Of a DNA stretch of 64,000 nt, positions 1 through 10,779 are shown piece by piece. Source of the DNA: Hypericum androsaemum (taxonomy: Eukaryota > Streptophyta > Magnoliopsida > Malpighiales > Hypericaceae); contig OZ023187.1 in NCBI GenBank assembly GCA_963995505.1, positions 14,657,176 to 14,721,175 on the forward strand, given 5' to 3'. Positions within the stretch are counted from its first letter, which is position 1. Every line of letters begins with the position of its first letter. The position numbers and the translations under genes are program-made. The notes under the pieces were generated by a model. It had not been told where the DNA came from and did no database searches. It was given only the letters and a program-made list of their open reading frames with translations.

Positions 1-1829
1 GTCCTGTATAGCCTGGTCCATAAATTGGCTCTATTTCTTGACCACTTTCTTGAATACGGTTCCAATCAAAGTTAAAATTCTGGTCAAGTTCCCTTTCTGC
101 TGTAGTCATCTCAGTCTGAAAGCAAAAAAATTGTCCAATTTCAGACAAGGATCGCCCAGGAATTAACCTTGACTACCCATCTGAAGCCAATTCCTTTGTA
201 AAATGGCAGGGTAATGTTTAAAAACAAAGATACAAGTATCTTAATCATAATAATTACAATATTGATGGAGATTTTCAAGATACATGAGCCTTTTTAATGA
301 AAATTTGAATAAAGAATGCCCTCTTCCATGCACATTTTGATAGAGGCAACTACCTTTTGTAGTGATGAGAAGTCTATACCAAAAAAAGCCAAATGTTGTG
401 CCAATAATGGGTCTACAACACTGTCGTCCTCCGGGTAAGAAAAAACATCTGAGCTGCCACAATAAATTACCATGGTAAAAACTGAGAGTACATGGCAAGT
501 TTCTTCAGAGGGAAAATATAAACATCGGAAGATAATCTAATTGATCTTTCTTGCCAATTCAAAATCAAAAATCTCAAAACAGAGTTGCAACTTCGAAGTC
601 AACTCTATCATCGACGGAGCAACATCTCTATCAGAAAGAACTATTTATTGGTATTCTTCTCATTCAATACCCGAAGCTTTATCCCAACTGTAACAAGCTT
701 CTCTTTTCCCATCAAACAGGAAGGAAGAAAAGCAGTAGCTGCCAGAATATACAAATATTCTGCAAGATAAAGCAAGTACCTGCTGCTTCCAGATCAGCAG
801 TGATCGTACCAAGCTTCACAGCAAGAGGGTAGCCAGTTTCCTTGTAGTGATCAATGGCATGGTTGTTTCCACCAGTACCATCCCAATTTTTACGCCCACA
901 AAGGATCAAACCATCAGTAAGATTCAACCAAAGATTCTCCTTTTTGTCACACTTGACACATTTCCAACCGGAAGGCGGTATAACAACGCCATTGTTGATC
1001 TGCTTCAACCCAACAGCATAGGGACTAGTTTGCTTCTTATCAGCCGTCCAAGCAGCAAGCTGCTCCTTCCTCTCTGCACCTTCAGCCAACAAAATAGCAT
1101 CTACTGCCAACCTCACCTGAATTACCCAGAAAAAGCAAAACCCACCTCAGCTCTAACAATAAAAAAGCAGCCTATTTTACCGAGAGCATATACGCCCAAT
1201 GACACGGTTATACACTCCTTACCTTCTCGGGTAATTCCACGGAAGGAAAAGGAAGAGTCACATAATCAGGCAAAACTACAATGCTGTACTTTTCTTCGTA
1301 CTCCAGCTCATTGTTATCAAACCCCCCATCAATACCTACATATAGTGACATGTAAAAACATCAACATCCTTCTCGGTCTAGTGCCTAATGCGCCAACTCG
1401 CTAAGCGAGAATGCTCAAATCAACTCCTAGGGCACGACTTCAACAACACAACACGAAGATCGGGGAAAGGACATACCAATTGCTAGCAGAGTGGGCTTCT
1501 TGGAAGGGCGGTCCTCGGGGACGGGCTTCCTGGTCTGCTTGATGTGCAAGTAGACCGGGTTACCCGTCTTTTCGAAGTTCCACCCGACGCACTCCTTCCC
1601 GAAGGCCAAGAAGCTGTTCAAGTCAACGAAAAGCCCGCCCTCCGATTTCTGCAACAAAAAAACGACGGCGTTAAACCCCCCAAAAGGAAGAAATTCGTCG
1701 GATGGGAAACATTAGGGTTTAGGGGAGAGTTACGGGGGTGTCGAAGGAGAGGCAGCACTCGTGCTTGTAGATGCGGTTGGTGGGCTCGGGGATCCGGACC
1801 CGGGACAGGTTGGATCGGAGCTGCTCCAT
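1..1829 (-). CDS. UBP14: Ubiquitin carboxyl-terminal hydrolase 14 (isopeptidase T type), 5' part of gene
   Basis: This deubiquitinase disassembles free polyubiquitin chains in cytosol and nucleus (family knowledge). Six exons can be read on the minus strand with GT-AG borders and consistent phase: 1829-1734, 1648-1477, 1335-1223, 1116-780, 448-354 and 115 to beyond base 1. The ATG at 1829-1827 opens MEQLRSNLSRVRIPEPTNRI. Exon 2 contains FLAFGKECVGWNFEKTGNP (N-terminal nUBP domain). Exon 4 holds the canonical ZnF-UBP domain, with WKCVKCDKKENLWLNL followed by CGRKNWDGTGGNNHA. Exon 6 ends at GPGYTGL, just before the catalytic Cys box, which lies outside the window together with the His box and UBA domains. 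No frame break is seen. The 5' UTR carries a GAA-rich tract just upstream of the ATG. Confidence 0.95.
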
Positions 1830-2322
1830 GGGGCCCGTCCTCTTCTTCTTCTTCTTCTTGGGTTAAATTGTTTCTAAAAGCGGTGTCGTTTTGGGGTTTG
1901 TAGCTTCTTGAAGAAATGAGAGTTAAGGGGGAGGAGAGAGATGGTGGGGTTTTTGTTGGGTTTGGGGTTGAGCGAGGAAGTTGAGTCGGTGAAGCAAGCG
2001 ACGTCGTTTAAATGCTTTGCTTTGTCAACCAGCCAAAGAATTTGGGGTCGGTTAGTTATTTTTTAAATGATCAGCAAGTTTCTTTTAACTTTATTAGTTT
2101 TATTTTTTATTCTAAATCAACTGGTACTTGGACATTATAGTATCTACTAATTCAAGTAGAGTTAAAATTTTTCTAATAAATATTAATAAGAATATCTTTT
2201 TTTTACATTTGGAAGACTCAACTCAAACTCCCTTGCAAAAATTCTCCCCTTACGAAAACTCCAAATACAGGGTTCTTGCCTCAACATTACCAGAAAAAAT
2301 CTCTCGCATGGCAGATGAGACG
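1830..2322. promoter_or_regulatory. UBP14 5' leader and upstream region
   Basis: This stretch separates the UBP14 start codon from the left end of the Copia element. Next to the ATG it is G/C-rich with a (CTT)n run on the plus strand, read as GAA in the transcript. Further out it becomes AT-rich. I see no clear TATA box on the minus strand, as expected for a housekeeping promoter. The retrotransposon end lies about 0.5 kb upstream of the start codon, so part of the native upstream region may have been displaced. Confidence 0.4.
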
Positions 2323-2843
2323 TGTTGGACCTTGGGCCCATCAGGCAATTATTATTGTGCCTGATTGGGCCCAGGCCCATAAGTTGGGTTGGATGGGCCG
2401 GTCAACACGAAGCCACGCAAGCGCCACATCAGCGTGACATGGCGCTGAGGTCATAATTGGCAGTCCACGTGGCAAAGTTGCCACGTGGTGGACATGCGGC
2501 CGAGTAGCGCCACGTGGCGCATTCTGGTGTGCTGGATTTTCCTATAAAAGAAAAAATCTGGCTGGACCAATTTGTAAGTTTGCATACAACCACTCAATAA
2601 GAAAGAAAAATTTCTGGATTAGTTCCTGAATTTTGATCAGATTTTCTATAGAGGAAATCTCGTGAAAATTAATTACGAATCTGTTAAAACGTAATCGTAA
2701 TTCGACTAGCACGAAGACATTGTGGACCCGAACCTGTGGACCTCTTGCTTCAACAAGTAAGTGATTTATTATTAACGAATTAGTTTGTTAATTGTCCGGC
2801 TTTAACACGTGATTACTCGTTAATTACGCGTCGAAACCTTCAA
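2323..2843 (+). repeat. 5' LTR of the Copia element
   Basis: It starts TGTTGGACC and ends CCTTCA, directly before the primer binding site. Positions 2560-2843 match 8756-9038 with about 95% identity, which fixes the right end. The left end is inferred from the TG terminus and the imperfect 5-bp flank match, because the corresponding part of the 3' LTR is missing. Confidence 0.8.
2543..2550 (+). promoter_or_regulatory. TATA box in the Copia 5' LTR
   Basis: TATAAAAG sits about 220 bp into the LTR, in the position expected for the U3 promoter of a plant LTR retrotransposon. The homologous U3 part is absent from the 3' LTR. Confidence 0.6.
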
Positions 2844-2845
2844 TT

Positions 2846-2857
2846 GGTATCAGAGCA
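2846..2857 (+). other. Primer binding site, initiator tRNA-Met
   Basis: TGGTATCAGAGC lies two bases after the LTR end. It is complementary to the 3' end of plant initiator tRNA-Met and is the usual Copia primer site. Confidence 0.9.
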
Positions 2858-3989
2858 TGGTTGAAACCATGTTTTGATGATGATATGATGTTTTAATTCA
2901 AATAATTATGTGATTTATTGGGTTAAAATTGTATTAATTGTGATTTTATTGAAAATCATAATCTGTTGGACTTTAATATAATTAATTTAGAACCAGCGGG
3001 ACTAAATTAAATTTTGCCTAATCGCGCGGGCAAATTTGCGCACGCGCGAAACTTTAAGGTACCAATCTAAAATTTGACCGCTTACGTGGCACTTGCGTGT
3101 CATGGACTTCGGTACAATTTTTGGAAAACTTGGGGATTAATTGGAAATTTGCCCAAAAATCCCCAAATCAACAGAACCCTAATCGGGCGATTTTCCCCCA
3201 AATCGAATTCCGTCGATTTCGTCAGAAATCCGACGATTTCGACACCGTAGATCGACGATAGTCGATTCTCCGGCTTCCCCTCGACGTTTCGATACCACGT
3301 TTGTGGATCGACGTCACCGGAATCCCGAAATTGAAGCCGACGACGGCGGAGAGGCGCGGAATGGAGAAGACGACTGCGACAGAGAACGGTCGAACGACGG
3401 CCTGCGAGGCTGTTACGGACGTGCTCGCGACACCACGGCGAGTCGATTGTGATCGGTCTCGGCCGTTGGTTCGCCGTCGTTGCGCAGTGGTCGTGTGTGG
3501 AGAATCAGACGCCTTCGGCATCGCGCGGGAGAAGAGAGAGAAAGTGGAAGGGGAAAATATGCGAGGGGCAAAATCGTAATTTCACAATTTTTCCCGAAAA
3601 TATTTATCCCCGGGTCAAGAAAATTAAAAAACTGGATGGATTGGCCTGGTTTCTTGGTTCGACCCAACCCAATTTACGGTCAATTTTATGTTGGGTTTTT
3701 CCTCTTTTAATTGGATAAAATCAGTTTTTATTCAATTAAAATCTAATAAATTGATAAAAATTTTGAGAAATTTTTGTCAATTAGGTTTATTAAAATTATA
3801 ACGATAATTTTAATAAACTTAAAAAGAAAATATTTTAGAACGAGTTCCGAGATATGTTAAATTTAACTAAAATCACATGAATTGGTCCATAGTATGATCA
3901 TCAAAAGATTGAAAAATGAGTTTTTCAATCCTATTTTGGGAGAATATGAGAATTAACCCGAAATTGAATTGCAATTGTTGCAAGATTTG

Positions 3990-4571
3990 ATGGCTACTGG
4001 AGAAAGGTATCTGAACTTCTGTGCAACAAAACTTCGACAAAAGGTTCTGAAGCGCCGTTTACCACTGCGTGTGCCTAAGGATGACATGTATGTTATCGTT
4101 GAGCACATCGAGGCTATTCATCGGGAGATGCAAGACTGCATCTGGGCCGGAGGGTATAATCATGGAGAGGACTGGCCCTCCATATTTCGAGACCTCCTGG
4201 TCACGCTGAAAATCCAAGAAGATATGTGTGTCTTCTCAGAGCCTGAGTTCAATACCCATAGAGATGCCCTCTATAGTTTGATCCACTATCTCGAGGAGAG
4301 GGGTCTTCGCAGAGAAATGATACCTTCTCCTGTTCTGGAGCTGCGAAGCGGTTTGATATTGAACCGCTACCTCGCTAAGGAATACTATTATAGTTTTCCT
4401 CCGCTCCTGATCATCTGGATTATGGAATCGATCCCGGTTCCGGCGGTGAACTTCGAACTTTCCACCGAATCGTCCTCGCACCCAGTCCCCACAGGATCGT
4501 CCTCGTACCCGGATCCAGATATGTATCTGGATTCTCCTACCGGATCGCCTGGACATCCGATCCCCGTGTGA
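3990..4571 (+). CDS. Unidentified ORF (193 aa) in the Copia leader, upstream of gag
   Basis: The first ATG opens MATGERYLNFCATKLRQKVL and the frame stays open to a TGA at 4569-4571. The N-terminal two thirds look globular and mixed-charge (for example EHIEAIHREMQDCIWAGGY). The C-terminal 60 residues are rich in Ser, Pro and Thr with repeated HPVP/YPDP/HPIP-like motifs. I recognise no family. It sits between the primer site and gag, where most Copia elements have no long ORF. It is intact while gag and pol each carry several breaks, which is unexpected unless it is young, selected or lucky. The preceding leader (2858-3989) contains no gene I can support; a G/C-rich block at 3200-3560 is open on both strands without family resemblance. 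Confidence 0.45.
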   Translation: MATGERYLNFCATKLRQKVLKRRLPLRVPKDDMYVIVEHIEAIHREMQDCIWAGGYNHGEDWPSIFRDLLVTLKIQEDMCVFSEPEFNTHRDALYSLIHYLEERGLRREMIPSPVLELRSGLILNRYLAKEYYYSFPPLLIIWIMESIPVPAVNFELSTESSSHPVPTGSSSYPDPDMYLDSPTGSPGHPIPV

Positions 4572-4942
4572 TTACATGTTTAATTGTCCCCATGTACATA
4601 TGTTATTTTTGGAGAAATTTTGTACAATAGGTTGAGACATTGTCTTAGTTTTTTGTACACGTGTGTATAAACTCATAATGTACAAATGCATATGTGATGC
4701 ATGTAATTAAATAAAGATGTTTGTTTAATTATTTCCACTTGAGTTTACTATCGATGAACTTTAAACGGTTGAAGTTTAAGATTAATACTTGAATGGTGAG
4801 GGGAAGCATGCCCGCGACCCACTTCAATTTTGAGATTAATCAAGAACTTCATATCGTTAAAAGTTATGAATGAATAGTAAATTGAATCATATTGCCAAAT
4901 CAAATTTCTAATATGTTCTCACATTAAAAAATCCATCTAGAG

Positions 4943-5800
4943 ATGTCAGTTGCTTCTAGATCCATCATAGTTGAGTTAAACCGTGAGTTAAAACTCAACG
5001 GTGAAAACTATGAGAATTGGAGCATGAAAATCCAATATGTGCTTGAGGAACAAGAGGTTCTGGAGCACATACATGTGATAATGGATGAGCCTGAAGAAGG
5101 CACAACTGCTCAACATAAGCGAGACAAAGAAGCATATGTTATTTGAAAAAGAAAGAACACTACTGCTCGATTGATTTTGCTAAGTTCAATGATGGATGAT
5201 ATCACCCGACAATTTCGCGTGCATGACATTGTGAAAGATTTATGGGATGCTCTCTAACAAAAATTCGGAAAGCTTTCAGTGTCAAAGTTGCGTGCTTTGA
5301 CCATAAGGTTTGACACCTTTCAAAAGCGTTCAGAGGTTCCCATGAGGAAACACTTGAGAGTGATGTCCAATATGATCAGTGAACTAGCAAAGGCTGGTCA
5401 CATACTTAGCAACGAGCAGCAGATTCAAGCTGTCATCCGTTCTCTACCACCAAGTTGGGAACAGATGAAGATGAATCTTACCCATTTCGATCATTTGGTA
5501 ACATTTGATGATGTTGCCAGACACCTTGAGCTGGAGGAAGATCGCCTCCTAGCTATGAAATCCCACCCTGAAGCCCATTCGATTTGTTCGACTGGGAGTA
5601 GTGGGAAAAAGAAGAAAGGTAAAGGGAAGGGTTTGTAAACAAACTCCAAAGGCTGAAAACCATGGAACCAAGTTGGATGGCTCCAAGGCTAAAAAGAACA
5701 AGCGGTTTAACATTTCAAAAGTGAAATGTTTTAACTGTCAACAGAAGGGATATTTTGCAAAAGATTGCAAGATGCCCAAGCAGGTACATCTAAACTCAAG
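4943..5800 (+). pseudogene. Copia gag (capsid and zinc knuckle), broken
   Basis: The start ATGTCAGTTGCTTCT gives a typical Copia gag opening with NGENYENWSMKIQYVLEE. The frame meets a TGA near 5144 and a TAA near 5257. It then runs open through the conserved MRKHLRVMSNMISEL and VIRSLPPSWEQMK region and shifts frame near 5630. The nucleocapsid knuckle is C-x2-C-x4-Y-x4-C: the His codon has become TAT (5751-5753), which would cripple zinc binding. Confidence 0.9.
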
Positions 5801-7415
5801 TGCGAGTAAGTTGTATGTATCCTCTTGTTTCCTTCTAACTGAGTCACATTCTATGTGGGTGATTGATCCAGGAGCGACAGACCATATAGCTAGAGACCGT
5901 TGTTCGTTCGTTGAATACAGGCGGTTGCCGGCTGGAGCAAAAACTATTTTTATTGGTAACAACTCGTGCGTGGATGTGAAAGGCCTGGGCACTTGTAGAT
6001 TACACCTTCATGGTGGTCATGCCATTCTTTTACATGACGTGTTGTTTGCTCCAGACATTCGAAGGAACCTGATCTCAGTTTCGGCCTTAATGTCTTTAGG
6101 TTTTCGGTTGTCGTTTGAGGACGACACCGTTAGATTATTTTTGGATGATACATATTTTGGCCTTGGATATATATCGAAAGGTTTTTTGATTCTAGATATT
6201 GATCATTGTGAAAGCTTTTCCTTTGTCACTAGTTCAAACTCATCAGAGGATGATATTAGACTATGGCATTCTAGACTAGGACACATTGGTCAGGATCGCT
6301 TAAATCGTCTAGCTAAGGCAGGACTGTTGGAAAATATAGAGAAATCTATATTACCCAGATGCGTATCCTGTCTAAAAGGGAAAAGTACTAGGAAACCTTT
6401 CGGTACTGAGGCTAGAGCCAAATTTTTACTACAATTAGTCCATTCTGACATGTGTGGTCCAATAAACGTGAGGGCAAGGCATGGAGCATATTACTTCATC
6501 ACCTTCATTGACGACTATATTAGATATGGTCTGATATACCTGATTTTTCACAAGTCTGAAGCCTTAAACTGCTTCATGACATACATGAATTTTGTTGAGA
6601 ATCAGAAGGACAGAAAGATAAAGGCCTTACAAACTGATCGTGGCCGTGAATATCTTTCTGATGAGTTTAAAGCTCTATGCATTGAAAAAGGGATTGAACA
6701 TCAGTTGTCCATTCCCTATACACCCCAGCAAAACGGAGTTGCTGAAAGAAGGAATAGAACTCTTCTTGATATGGTTAGATCAATGATGGTAGAGGCAAGT
6801 TTGCCTATATCATTCTATGGAGATGCGCTCCTGACTGCCGCATACGTTCTAAACCATGTTCCCTCTAAGTTTGTTACAGCCACTCCTTACGAAATGTGGA
6901 CAGATCGAAAGCCTGATTTATCCTATTTTAAGCCATGTGGTTGTGCGTCATATGTTTATTCTACCTCAAGTACTTTCGGTAAATTAGGACCGAGAGGTAG
7001 AAAAAGTATCTTTATAAGATACCCAGAGGTATCTAAAGGGTATGTGTTCGTGGGTGAACTGGACAATGGACATGTAACAGAATTTGAATCACACGATGTC
7101 ACATTTTTGGAAAATAAATTTCCAAAGTTGGGAAAGGTTAGTGATGACTTTACCCTTTATGAGACAAATGAACCAGAGTCATCTGGATCACTTCTTCCGA
7201 GTGGGAGAATTGAGGAGGAAGATAGAGATTTTCCAACTCAAAATGATCCGGAAGGTCGTGATCTGAGTCCTGAAAGGGAGGTAATTCCTTATTCCAGTGG
7301 GAGTACGATATTTTCACCCAGTGGTGCAATTCCTGGATATGATGAATATATGAGAGATGTTTATCAAAACTGGGAATACCGTAGGTCTAGCAGAACTAGC
7401 CATCTTGCAGGATGA
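5801..7415 (+). pseudogene. Copia protease and integrase part of pol
   Basis: The protease active-site triad reads Asp-Pro-Gly (5865-5873) instead of Asp-Ser-Gly, so it should be inactive. The integrase follows with the zinc-binding HHCC region (LWHSRLGHIG, later CVSCLKGK) and the core residues Asp in HSDMCGP, Asp in QTDRGREY and Glu in NGVAERRNRT. All three DDE residues are present. The frame is open from gag's shifted end to a stop at 7413-7415, where a frameshift occurs in the linker to RT. Confidence 0.92.
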
Positions 7416-8755
7416 AGATGAACCAAAGAATGTATCTGAAGTTTTGTAATCTCCAAAACGAAATGAATGGATGAATGCAATGGAAGAAGAAATGTCTTTT
7501 ATGATCAAAAACCAGGTTTGGGATCTGGTTGACCTACCTAAGGGGCGTAGGGCAATTGGGAATAAGTAGATTCTCAAAATCAAGCGAAATGCAGATGGCA
7601 GTATCGAAAGATACAAAGCGCGTTTGGTTGCCCAAGGGTTTAAACAATAGGCTGGGATAGACTACGAGGAGACTTTTGCACCTGTTGTTAGATTTACGTC
7701 AATTAGGGTCATTTTAGCTATGGTTGCTAACATGAATCTAGAATTACATCAAATAGATGTAAAGACTGCTTTTCTCCATGGAGAATTGGATGAAGAAATC
7801 TACATGATTCAGCCTGAGGGCTACATTCAAAAAAGCTGCGAACACAAAGTTTGTAAATTGAATAGATCAATTTATGGCCTTAAGCAGGTCTAGACAGTGG
7901 TATATTCGCTTTCATAATACGATCATGCAACATGATTTTATAATGATAGACGAAGATCACTGCGTGTATGTTAAGCGATCAGGAAAGAAGTTTGTTATCA
8001 TCACTTTGTATGTTGATGACATACTTTTAGCTGGAAATGACATGGGATTTCTTGTCGAAATCAAAGATTGGTTTTCTTCCAACTTTGAAATGAAAGACAT
8101 GGGTGAAGCGGATTACATACTCGGAGTTAAGATTTCGAGGAATCGTTCGAAAAGAATAGTGTCTCTTTCACAAGAGACTTATATTCGCAAAGTAGTAGAA
8201 CGTTTCAATTGTGATCACAGTAACCCAAAGTACGTCCCATTGGTTAAAGGTCGTAATTTGGGTAAGGACATGTGCCTAAAAATAGCTAAACAATGTGGGG
8301 ACGTGGAGAAGATTCCTTTTGCCAATGCAGTTGGATGCCTGATGTATGCAATGTTGTGTACTAGACCTGATATTTGCTATGCTGTTGGGATAGCAAGCAG
8401 ATATCAGTCTGATTCAGGCAGTGCTCACTGGAAGGTTGTTAAAGGAATTTTGAAATATTTGAACACTACTGCAGAATACTCCTTGTGCTATCAAGGCCGT
8501 GACCTAATATTGAGTGGCTATACTGATGCTGATTGGGGAGGTGATGTGGATAAGAAAAAGTCTACATCTGGATTCATTTTCTTGTTGAACGGGGGTGCTA
8601 TCTCATGAAGTAGTAAGAAGCAAACATGTATATCCCTGTCAACAATTGAAGCGGAATATGTAGCTTCAGCTCATGCTGCACAAGTAGCAGTATGGTTGAA
8701 GAGATTCTTAAGCCATCTCTCCCTGATCAACTCGACGGAGCCCGTGAGTCTATCC
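7416..8755 (+). pseudogene. Copia reverse transcriptase and RNase H, broken
   Basis: The RT region begins in a new frame. It carries in-frame stops near 7447, 7567 and 7648 and a break near 7890, then runs open to 8608 with the polymerase motif YVDD at 8009-8020. RNase H shows GYTDADWGGD and, after a TGA at 8606-8608 replacing the expected Trp codon, STIEAEYVASAHA. The sequence stops matching shortly after VWLKRFL and joins directly to mid-LTR sequence at about 8756. The end of pol, the polypurine tract and the start of the 3' LTR are therefore deleted. Confidence 0.9.
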
Positions 8756-9038
8756 GGCTGGACCAATTTGTAAGTTTGCCTACAACTACTCAATAAGAAA
8801 GGAAAAATTCTGGATTAGTTCCTGAATTTTGATCAGATTTTCTATAGAAGAAATCTCGTGAAAATCAATTACGAATCCGTTAAAACGTGATCGTAATTCG
8901 ACTAGCACGAAGACAATGTGGACCCGAATCTGTGGACCTCTTGCTTCAACAAGTAAGTGATTTATTATTAACGAATTAGTTTATTAATTGTCCGGCTTTA
9001 ACACGTAATTACTCGTTAATTACGCGTTGAAACCTTCA
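8756..9038 (+). repeat. 3' LTR remnant lacking U3
   Basis: It matches 2560-2843 with about 14 differences and one 1-bp indel. The left 237 bp of the LTR, including the TATA box, are missing. It ends CCTTCA followed by ATACG. Confidence 0.85.
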
Positions 9039-9658
9039 ATACGGATACTTGGTAGGAGTGATTTATTAACGTGTTCGAATTTTAATTATCCAAAATTTTA
9101 ATTTTAATTTTAATTTGAGTTTGATAGTAAAAATGTAAGTTTGATTATTCGAAATATTTGCCTGAAATAAAATTGAGACTGCTACTTGTCCATAGGCCTG
9201 AGTTGGGCTGTCTGGATGCCTTAGTCCAATACCATTTCTGGCGCATTACATCTTCCTCTAACCATTTAATTTGAGGCATTTTATTTGAATTGCCTCTACA
9301 TCATTTCCCTTTTAGATGGATAGCTAACATGCACAATTTTCTTTATTTTTTAAGTTTGCTTTGAGCTTTTGTCTCTCTTCTGATCTTTTTCGGGTGGTAC
9401 CAACAAAATTGACATGTTACATTGGTGGCCTCTACACGCACTTCTAAAACATAAACTGGAGATAAATATTGTAGAATACTAAGCATCTAGATGCACAAAT
9501 TTGCCACTTCTCTGGGCGAGCACCTAATTCATCCAACCCCACCATAATTTCTGTTTCCTTGTTTTATTTTGAATTTTATTAGTTAAAATAGAGGGGAAAG
9601 GCCCATATGTATATATCTCTGAAAAATATTGCATCTTAATTAGCATAGAATTTTTTCT
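9039..9658. other. Intergenic DNA, nothing recognised
   Basis: AT-rich sequence without an ORF, repeat pair or RNA gene that I can support. Confidence 0.5.
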
Positions 9659-9780
9659 TGCGAGGTTGCGACCACTGTCCTCAGTAAAATCCTATCATAG
9701 TAAAATCCAGTAAAAAAAGTCACGGTAGGAAAAGAGTACTTCGATAGGGTAAATCTTGCAATGACATTGTCTGTATCACT
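9659..9780. repeat. Dispersed repeat shared with 23025-23125
   Basis: Both places contain a CATCATAGTAAAAT-like or TATCATAGTAAAAT core, followed after a short A-rich stretch by a TACGATAG/CACGGTAG-type motif, GAGTAC and CTTGCAATGA, in the same order. The family is not recognised. The match is partial and gapped. Confidence 0.4.
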
Positions 9781-9919
9781 AGATTTAATTTTACATTGTC
9801 AGTACAAAACTTACGAATACATTGAGAGAGGCTAACTCCCTGCAAGTAATCAAAATACACATCAATACAGGAACATAACGGTGCTTTAAATACACGGTAA
9901 ACATAATCGTTAAGGCATG

Positions 9920-10290
9920 CTTCAAGAGCGCGTCTGGCACACGATTGCCCTTGCGCCAGTTGTGTTGTATGTCAATCTATCAATCTCTCGTAAGCAACTA
10001 TTGAGCTTTAAAGGCCAGGGTCGCCAAGGGATGCTCTCGAGCAACATCACGTCTCATGCTAAGGATGGCATATGACGAATCAACCTCCACCTGAACTCTC
10101 TAAAATCTCCTCTCCCAAGTCAACTCAAGGTCGAGGATGAGTGCCTAGAGCTATATAGCCATGAAGGTGCAGCTACAGATGCCTTAGTAAAACCACACAC
10201 CCAAAGGCCACGAGAATTACAGAAAATGTCTCTAGCACCTGCGGGTCCCGGGTTATCTATAGAAGCTCCATATGTGCTGAGCTTAACAAA
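9920..10290 (-). pseudogene. LINE-type RNase H (RVT_3-like) fossil
   Basis: Read on the minus strand, the segment gives a recognisable plant non-LTR RNase H. KLSTYGASIDNPGPAGA is followed by a decayed NSRGLWVCGFTKA, then VEVDSSYAILSM, EHPLATLAFKAQ and a tail resembling the NxxADAL end (GNRVPDALLKH). Stops and frame changes interrupt it. Only the terminal RNase H part is present, as expected for the end of an ORF2. Confidence 0.65.
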
Positions 10291-10310
10291 CTCACCGGGG
10301 CTACTCTCCC

Positions 10311-10326
10311 GGGGGGGGGGGGGGGG
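10311..10326. repeat. G homopolymer run (16 bp)
   Basis: Sixteen consecutive G residues follow CTCTCCC, next to the LINE RNase H fossil. Such runs are rare in AT-rich plant DNA and are prone to slippage and sequencing error. Confidence 0.9.
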
Positions 10327-10779
10327 CTGGGTTTGTGCCCCATGGTAGTATCCTGTCGAAAAGAGGCATCACTGTGCCAACACCACAATAACCAGCATGT
10401 TGTTACAAATGTCGTCGCCTATGATGGACTGCCACTAGGGATAGTAGTAGTTGAGATGTTGCGACATCAAAAAAGTTTGAGATGTTTTTGAAATTTTTAC
10501 AATTTTGAAATCAGTTATAGTGACAATATAAGAGTGACTTGATATAGATGAGTGATCATAAAGGAAAAAAATATCAGTTACCATGGACTAAAATTAATAA
10601 AAATGAGTGATCATGAGTATTTTTTACCCTATTTATCTATCCACGTTGAGTATATGTTTGTGTTTTCTCTCAAAATGACCATTTTGTTGAGGGTTATAGA
10701 AAAAAGAGGTCTCATGAACTCTATGATTGAAAAGAGAGTGCATGAGGAACCATAAAAAAGGCGTCCAGATTTTAATGAA

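Larger units (their letters stand above)
2323..9038 (+). mobile_element. Degenerate Ty1/Copia LTR retrotransposon
   Basis: The order is 5' LTR, tRNA-Met primer binding site, long leader, gag, protease, integrase, reverse transcriptase, RNase H and a partial 3' LTR. Integrase before RT defines Copia. The coding region is broken by several stops and frameshifts (see gag and pol entries), so the copy is dead. The two LTRs differ at roughly 14 of 283 comparable positions (about 5%), pointing to an old insertion. The proposed left flank AGACG and right flank ATACG match at 4 of 5 bases, a plausible decayed target duplication. This element lies outside the 25-kb tandem unit and occurs once. Confidence 0.93.

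Noticed and set aside
847..1404. 185-codon plus-strand ORF opposite UBP14
   Set aside because: It is the antisense shadow of UBP14 exons 3-4 and the intron between them.
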